Shown: positions 6,362 to 10,765 of the stretch, in pieces
Numbering within the stretch: position 1 is the stretch's first letter
Layout of the letters: every line of letters begins with the position of its first letter
NCBI GenBank assembly: GCA_946885645.1
Contig: CAMPGU010000130.1
Coordinates: 1-10,765 of the forward strand
Direction of reading: 5' to 3'
Length of the DNA: 10,765 bases
Source: an uncultured Haloferula sp.
GTDB taxonomy: Bacteria > Verrucomicrobiota > Verrucomicrobiae > Verrucomicrobiales > Akkermansiaceae
Position numbers and translations under genes: made by a program
Notes under the pieces: generated by a model
Databases searched by the model: none
What the model was told of the DNA's origin: nothing
The model's input: the letters and a program-made list of their open reading frames with translations, nothing else

Positions 6362-8710
6362 ATGCCGAAACCATCGCCGAAGGATTCCAGCAGCCCCACC
6401 GGGAAGCTCTCCGACACCCGCTCCTCCAATCGCAAAAAGGCCCCCGCCGCAAAACCCGTCGGGCTCGGTTCGGTGATCCTTTTCTGGCCCTTCCACATCT
6501 TCCACGCCTTCCTGAAGCCTCTCCCGGCCTTCATCCGCTTGCCGCTCCGGGTGGGGGGCGATCTCGCCCTCACCGGCCTCTACATCGGCCTCGTCATGGC
6601 CGTCTTTTATTTCGTCCGGGCCCAGCCCTACGACATGGCCAAGGTGGCGGAAATGCCGCAGCGGACCATCGTCTATGACCGCCGCGGCCAGGAACTCGGG
6701 CGTATCCACGGTGAAAAACGCGACGTGATCGCCCTTTCGGAAGTTTCGAGGGATTTCCCGGCCGCCATCTTGTCCCGGGAGGACGAGCGTTTCTACAATC
6801 ATGGCGGCGTGGACTGGATCGGCGTGGGCCGCGCGATGCTCGAGAACCTCAAGCGCGGCGGCATCGAGCAGGGTGCCTCCACGCTCACGATGCAGCTCGC
6901 ACGCAACAGCTTCCCCCTGAAATCCAAGTGGCTCGATTTCTCGGGAAAGTTCCAGGAGCTCGACCGCAAGCTGCTGGAGGTGGCCGTGGCCTACCGGATC
7001 GAGAGGAACTACTCGAAGGATGAGATCCTCCAGCACTACGTGAACCGCATTTTCTGGGGCCATTCCATCCGCGGCATCGAGGAAGCCTCCCGCACGTATT
7101 TCGAAAAACACGCGAAGGAACTCACCCTTTCCGAGTCCGCCCTGCTTGCGGGCATCGTCCGCGGGCCGAACGCCTTCTCGCCTTTCAACGATATCGAGAA
7201 AGCGGTCCGGGAACGCAACAGCACCCTCGACCGCATGGTGGTGGCCGGTTCCATCAAGCCGGAGGAGGCGGAAGCGGCCAAGAAAGATCCCATCACCGTG
7301 CGCCCGGAATGGCGGCGCATTTTCCACGATAGCTACGCGATGGACGCGATCCGCCGCGAACTCGAGCGGATCCTGGAGGAGGAGAACATCGAGCTCGGCG
7401 GTCTGGAGATCACGACCACCATCGACCACCGGATCCAGAAAAAGGCCGAGGAAGCGCTCGATGCGAAGCTCCGGCAGATCGAGCGTTCCCCCGGCTATCC
7501 CCACCAGACGCGGGCCCGGTGGAAGGAATTGCCCGCCGATGCCAAGACCCGGCCCGAGTACATCCAGGGCAGCATCGTCGCGATCGAGAACCTGACCGGC
7601 GCGGTGCTCGCCATCGTCGGCGGACGGGATGCCGACGAGTCGAAATTCAACCGCGCGCTGCAGGGCCGCCGCCAGATCGGCTCGGTCTTCAAGCCCTTCG
7701 TCTATCTTTCCGCCTTCGACAGGGGCGTGCGACCGGAGACCCTCATCAGCGACGGGCCGATCTACCGCGGGGAGATCAAGGGCGCGGGCACTTGGAGCCC
7801 GCAGAATTCCGACGGGAAATGCGGCGGGATGCTGCCCGCCGCCACGGGCCTGATCCGGTCCCGCAATACGATGTCGGTGCGGCTCGGCAACCGCGCGGGC
7901 ATCGACAAGGTCGCGGAGACGGCCCTTTCGGTGGGCTTCGAGACGCCGATGCCGAAGATGCCGACTTCCTACCTCGGCGCATGGGAGGCCACGACCTACG
8001 AGGTCGCCTCCGCGTACACCGTCTTCCCCAACGGGGGCCGCCGCTATCCCCAGCGGATCATCGATGAAATCCGCGACCGCAAGGGGAACATCCTCTACAA
8101 AAACGACAGGATATCCTACGAGGCCACCCGCCCCGGCTCCGCCTGGACCGTTTCGAACATCCTCCGCGAGGTCACCGAGCGCGGCACCGCCGCCTCCATC
8201 AAAACCCTGGGCTTCAACAAGCCCTGCGGCGGCAAGACCGGCACCACCAACGACTACAAGGACGCCTGGTTCGCCGGCTATACCTCCAGCATCACCTGCG
8301 CCGTATGGGTGGGTCTGGACACGCCGAAAAAGACCATCGACCGCGGCTACGGCTCGACCCTCGCCCTGCCCGTCTGGGTGGAGATCATGAAGACCGCCGA
8401 CAAGCTGGGCTACAAGGCGGAGGGGCTGAAATCCCAGCTCTCTTTCGTGGAATGCCGGCTGTGCCGCGAATCCGGCAAACGCGCCACCGCGGGCTGCGAG
8501 AATGCCAGCGAAGCCTATACCGACAATGTCCCGGCCGACCTGGCCCCCGCGGAAAACGACCTCTGCCCGGTTCACCCTGCCCGCGCCCTGACAGTGGACG
8601 CCGAGGAAGTGCGGGACGACGACCCGATGCGCGCCCAGCCGGTGCCGGAGAGTGAACTGATCATGGAGGAGGAGGAAGCGCCGCTGAAGGCGCTGCCGGT
8701 GGGAGAGTGA
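6362..8710 (+). CDS. Bifunctional class A penicillin-binding protein (PBP1A type)
   Basis: A 782-aa protein that polymerises lipid II into glycan strands and crosslinks them. There is a basic cytoplasmic N-terminus (1-33), hydrophobic segments with the main membrane helix at about 66-86, then a GT51 glycosyltransferase domain: SREDERFYNHGGVDW with catalytic Glu140, QGASTLTMQLARN, RKLLEVAVA and EILQHYVNRIFWG. The transpeptidase domain has all three motifs: Ser441-x-x-Lys444 (GSVFKPF), Ser500-Arg-Asn502, and Lys625-Thr-Gly-Thr628. The C-terminal tail has a Cys-containing element (C698, C701, C712, C735 with H738; CRLC...GC...CPVH), a known feature of many PBP1A tails, and ends in an acidic stretch (SELIMEEEEAPL). 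The ATG at 6362 is chosen because the upstream extension is antisense to the protease gene and shows no family resemblance. It is followed by a paralogous PBP gene 110 bp downstream, probably in one operon. Confidence 0.95.
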   Translation: MPKPSPKDSSSPTGKLSDTRSSNRKKAPAAKPVGLGSVILFWPFHIFHAFLKPLPAFIRLPLRVGGDLALTGLYIGLVMAVFYFVRAQPYDMAKVAEMPQRTIVYDRRGQELGRIHGEKRDVIALSEVSRDFPAAILSREDERFYNHGGVDWIGVGRAMLENLKRGGIEQGASTLTMQLARNSFPLKSKWLDFSGKFQELDRKLLEVAVAYRIERNYSKDEILQHYVNRIFWGHSIRGIEEASRTYFEKHAKELTLSESALLAGIVRGPNAFSPFNDIEKAVRERNSTLDRMVVAGSIKPEEAEAAKKDPITVRPEWRRIFHDSYAMDAIRRELERILEEENIELGGLEITTTIDHRIQKKAEEALDAKLRQIERSPGYPHQTRARWKELPADAKTRPEYIQGSIVAIENLTGAVLAIVGGRDADESKFNRALQGRRQIGSVFKPFVYLSAFDRGVRPETLISDGPIYRGEIKGAGTWSPQNSDGKCGGMLPAATGLIRSRNTMSVRLGNRAGIDKVAETALSVGFETPMPKMPTSYLGAWEATTYEVASAYTVFPNGGRRYPQRIIDEIRDRKGNILYKNDRISYEATRPGSAWTVSNILREVTERGTAASIKTLGFNKPCGGKTGTTNDYKDAWFAGYTSSITCAVWVGLDTPKKTIDRGYGSTLALPVWVEIMKTADKLGYKAEGLKSQLSFVECRLCRESGKRATAGCENASEAYTDNVPADLAPAENDLCPVHPARALTVDAEEVRDDDPMRAQPVPESELIMEEEEAPLKALPVGE

Positions 8711-8820
8711 GGCGGGAAAACGGTCGGCGATTTATTGACGATTGATTATTGGCGCTCCTCGCGGCCTCCTTCCCAGCCCGCGCACTCTCCGATACCCGAT
8801 CATCCGTCTCCCGTTTCCCC
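8711..8820 (+). other. Intergenic region between the two PBP genes
   Basis: The 110-bp gap begins with an AT-richer patch around 8731-8750 containing TTGACG (8735-8740), a good -35-like hexamer but without a matching -10 at normal spacing. It then becomes C-rich and carries GATCATCCG (8798-8806), shared with the upstream region of the first PBP gene. No terminator hairpin is evident, so read-through from the first PBP gene is expected. A TTG at 8749 is in frame with the second PBP gene, but the extra residues it would add do not look like protein of this family. Confidence 0.4.
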
Positions 8821-10530
8821 GTGTCCACCTGGCGTCCCATCCGTAGAACCCCCTCCTGGCTTGCCTGGATGCCCGGGTGGCTGATGACGGCCCTGCGCTG
8901 GAGCTTCTGGATGGGGATCGCCGCGGCCGTGCTGGGGCTGGCCGTGGGCAGCTATTATTTCTACCTGGCAACCCGCTACGACCTCGCCGAAGTTGCCAGC
9001 CTGCCCGCGCATACGGCGATTTTGGACAAGGACGGGAAGGAACTCGGCGGCGGCGGCGGGAGCAACCGCCGGCTCGTCACCCGCGCGGACATCCCGGACT
9101 TCATGGTGAAGGCCCTGCGCGCCCGCGAGGATGCACGCTTCTTCGAGCACTGCGGTGTGGATTTCCGCGGCCTGGCCCGCGCCACGGTGAGGAACGTGAG
9201 GGACGGCGACTTCACGCAGGGAGCCTCCACGCTGAGCATGCAGCTTGCGCGGAACACCTTCGAGATCCGGCAGAAATCGATCAACCGCAAGCTGCTGGAG
9301 ATTGCCCTGACCTTGCGGCTGGAGTCCCGCTACGGCAAAGACGAGATCCTCGCCAACTACCTCAACCGGATTTATTTCGGCTCCGGCTGCCATGGCGTCG
9401 AGCTGGCGGCCCGGACCTACTTCGGCAAGCCGACCTCGGGCCTCAACGAGGCGGAGAGCGCGATGCTCGTCGGCATCATCCGCGGGCCTCACATCTTCTC
9501 GCCCTTCCGCGATCTGGACGCGGCAAAGGAGCAGCAGTCCCAGGTGCTCGCACGGATGATAGCCATGGGCTTCGTGGACGACGCGGAGATCGCTCGCATC
9601 AAGAAAGTTCCCATCGTGCTGGTGCCGCAGGAGCAACGGGGCTCCGAACGCTCCTACGCGCTGGAGGCGATACGGGACGAGCTCCAGCAGATCCTCGACG
9701 ACGAAGACATCCGCGACGGCGGCCTGACCGTCCGAACCACGATCGACAGCTCCTGGCAGTTGCGGCTGGAAACCGACCTTTCCGAATCCCTGCGGAAGAT
9801 CGAGCAATCGAAGGACTGGAAGTACCCCGTGCACGCGGATCATCGGGCCGGGGAGGAGCCGGCCTACCTGCAATGCGCGGCGGTCACCTTGGAAACGAAG
9901 ACGGGAGCGATCCTGGCGTTGATCGGCGGCCGGGATTTTCTCGATTCCCGGTATGACCGCAGCAGCAACGCGAGGCGCGATCTGGGAGCCGCCTTCGAAC
10001 CGTGGATCGCCGCCGCCGCCGCCGAGAGGGGCCGGCTGGTTTTGCCCGGCAAGCCGGTCCAAACGGGGCGGCAGATCGGCCCGAAGGAAACCATCCGCAT
10101 CGCCAAGCGCTGCGGCATTTCCGGGCCTTTCCTGGAGACCGAGGATCTCTTCCGCGGCAGCGCCGCCGCCACGCCGATGGAGCTGGCGACCGGCCTCGCG
10201 ACCCTCGGAAACGACGGCAAACGGCCCAAGCCTCACCTGATCCAGTCGATCTCCGCTCCCGACGGAAAAATCCTCTATCAGACGACGACCTCCCTGACCC
10301 CGGCGATCGGCCGCCAAGCTGCGCGCGAAGCGGCCGCGCTGCTGGAGAGCACCTCCGGCACACGGGTCCATGGCGGTGCCACCGGCTCCGGCAGGGATGC
10401 TTGGCTCGCAAGGCTGGGACCGGCGGGATCGACGGCCATCTGGGTCGGCTTCGACAAGGCGCAGCGGATCAGCTCGGCGGCGAAGCTGGACGCCGTGCTG
10501 GAAGACCTGGCCGGACGGCTGGGGAACTGA
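8821..10530 (+). CDS. Class A PBP paralogue: active GT51 glycosyltransferase with a degenerate transpeptidase domain
   Basis: A 569-aa protein from a GTG start at 8821 (MSTWRPIRRTPSW...). An ATG at 8869 is an alternative; a TTG at 8749 is less likely. There is a membrane helix at about 27-50. The GT51 domain is complete: AREDARFFEHCGVDF with catalytic Glu103, QGASTLSMQLARN, RKLLEIALTL and ILANYLNRIYFG. A run of five Gly (76-80) sits before the GT core. The transpeptidase region aligns clearly with the upstream paralogue (AILALIGGRDFLDSRYDR) but its motifs are gone. The SxxK site reads GAAFEP (Ala390 for Ser, Glu393 for Lys), the region holding SxN is deleted (130 residues between the first and third motifs instead of 184), and KTGT reads ATGS (Ala520 for Lys). 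It should polymerise glycan but cannot form crosslinks or bind penicillin covalently. The long intact frame and conserved GT motifs argue against a decaying pseudogene. Confidence 0.9.
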   Translation: MSTWRPIRRTPSWLAWMPGWLMTALRWSFWMGIAAAVLGLAVGSYYFYLATRYDLAEVASLPAHTAILDKDGKELGGGGGSNRRLVTRADIPDFMVKALRAREDARFFEHCGVDFRGLARATVRNVRDGDFTQGASTLSMQLARNTFEIRQKSINRKLLEIALTLRLESRYGKDEILANYLNRIYFGSGCHGVELAARTYFGKPTSGLNEAESAMLVGIIRGPHIFSPFRDLDAAKEQQSQVLARMIAMGFVDDAEIARIKKVPIVLVPQEQRGSERSYALEAIRDELQQILDDEDIRDGGLTVRTTIDSSWQLRLETDLSESLRKIEQSKDWKYPVHADHRAGEEPAYLQCAAVTLETKTGAILALIGGRDFLDSRYDRSSNARRDLGAAFEPWIAAAAAERGRLVLPGKPVQTGRQIGPKETIRIAKRCGISGPFLETEDLFRGSAAATPMELATGLATLGNDGKRPKPHLIQSISAPDGKILYQTTTSLTPAIGRQAAREAAALLESTSGTRVHGGATGSGRDAWLARLGPAGSTAIWVGFDKAQRISSAAKLDAVLEDLAGRLGN

Positions 10531-10552
10531 CGGCCACCGTTCCGGTGCGACA

Positions 10553-10620
10553 GGCGGCTCCGCCGCCCTTGGACTGCGGCAGCCTGCTGCCGCTTTTCTT
10601 CCCCGCAGCCTGCTGCGGGG
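10553..10620. repeat. Cluster of palindromic units (three hairpins)
   Basis: Within 68 bp there are three inverted repeats: GGCGG-CT-CCGCC (10553-10564), GCGGCAGC-CT-GCTGCCGC (10576-10593) and CCCCGCAGC-CT-GCTGCGGGG (10601-10620). The last two share the 12-nt core GCAGCCTGCTGC with different flanking stems. Such clustered GC-rich hairpins between genes resemble REP-type or other dispersed intergenic repeats. Whether the unit recurs elsewhere in the genome cannot be seen here. Confidence 0.6.
10576..10600 (+). terminator. Probable intrinsic terminator after the PBP pair
   Basis: An 18-nt perfect inverted repeat (GCGGCAGC-CT-GCTGCCGC, 10576-10593) is followed directly by TTTTCTT. It lies 45 nt after the stop of the second PBP gene, the expected place for the end of that transcript. 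The same hairpin core occurs again immediately downstream, so this may also be one unit of an intergenic palindromic repeat. Confidence 0.6.
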
Positions 10621-10701
10621 CATGGGGAGATGATTCGCCGCCCTTCCGGAACCGCGACGCAGCGGAGATTGTGAAGAAAGGTAAAGCCGTTGCGGAGCCG
10701 G

Positions 10702-10765
10702 CCTCTGTCACCTCTGTCACCTCTGTCACCTCTGTCACCTCTGTCACCTCTGTCACCTCTGTCAC
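10702..10765. repeat. 9-bp tandem repeat running off the right edge
   Basis: Seven perfect copies of CCTCTGTCA fill 10702-10764, and the next base continues the pattern, so the array is truncated by the window end. There is no variation between copies, which suggests recent expansion by slippage or strong homogenisation. Read on the minus strand the unit would encode Val-Thr-Glu repeats, but that frame runs antisense into the PBP gene and is not supported as a gene. Confidence 0.9.

Noticed and set aside
6262..6573. Upstream extension of the htrA frame
   Set aside because: It would place the signal peptide internally and overlap the PBP start in antisense.
6269..8575. A 768-codon minus-strand frame opposite the first PBP gene
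   Set aside because: It is fully antisense to a PBP with all catalytic motifs and shows the low-complexity composition of shadow frames. Its length reflects high GC at third positions.
8821..10530. The second PBP gene as a decaying pseudogene
   Set aside because: The frame is uninterrupted for 569 codons and all GT51 motifs are intact, so a functional glycosyltransferase is more likely.
8800..10623. A 607-codon minus-strand frame opposite the second PBP gene
   Set aside because: Same reason: it is antisense to a gene with conserved GT51 motifs, with no domain in its own translation.
10469..10765. A minus-strand frame beginning with Val-Thr-Glu repeats
   Set aside because: It is produced by the 9-bp tandem repeat, continues through terminator hairpins and into the antisense of the PBP gene, and has no conserved features.

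Overview
The window is GC-rich bacterial chromosome and densely coded, with short gaps and no tRNA, rRNA, IS element or CRISPR array that I can see. The gene set points to a diderm bacterium, most likely of the Verrucomicrobiota (Luteolibacter/Haloferula-like). The reasons are an over-long GreA-family N-terminal region, an ECF sigma / unusual anti-sigma / PDZ operon, secreted HtrA-type proteins, and tandem class A penicillin-binding proteins. The taxonomic call is inference from family resemblance, not a database result.

Left block (1-3173, all minus strand). Transcription runs right to left: an ECF sigma factor (3173-2643), a single-pass membrane protein that is probably its anti-sigma factor (2656-2150, overlapping the sigma gene and preceded by a strong Shine-Dalgarno inside it), an exported PDZ-only protein (2140-1373), and then a large protein (1308 to beyond the left edge) resembling the N-terminal part of verrucomicrobial/chlamydial GreA-type elongation factors. 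A 134-bp divergent region separates the sigma operon from msrA (3308-3940, plus), which encodes a lipoprotein methionine sulfoxide reductase for the envelope.

Middle block (3980-6261, minus). A translationally coupled pair encodes an HtrA/DegP-like secreted serine protease with an intact His-Asp-Ser triad and one PDZ domain (6261-5272), followed with a 4-bp overlap by a degenerate relative (5275-3980). In the relative the catalytic His and Ser positions are Ser and Cys, and a PDZ domain sits inside the protease fold.

Right block (6362-10530, plus). Two tandem class A PBPs are divergent from the protease pair. The first (6362-8710) has complete glycosyltransferase and transpeptidase motifs. 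The second (8821-10530) keeps the glycosyltransferase motifs but has lost all three transpeptidase motifs, so it should be a glycan polymerase carrying a dead transpeptidase domain. The tail of the window (10531-10765) holds a likely terminator, a second hairpin with the same core, and a 9-bp tandem repeat running off the edge.

Taken together this looks like a cell-envelope maintenance neighbourhood: stress sensing (sigma/anti-sigma/PDZ), oxidised-protein repair (MsrA), periplasmic proteolysis (HtrA pair) and peptidoglycan synthesis (PBP pair). The most notable points are two adjacent 'active enzyme plus pseudoenzyme paralogue' pairs, the PDZ insertion in the pseudoprotease, and an anti-sigma C-terminus (Thr-Ala-Phe) that fits a PDZ ligand next to a gene for an exported PDZ protein.
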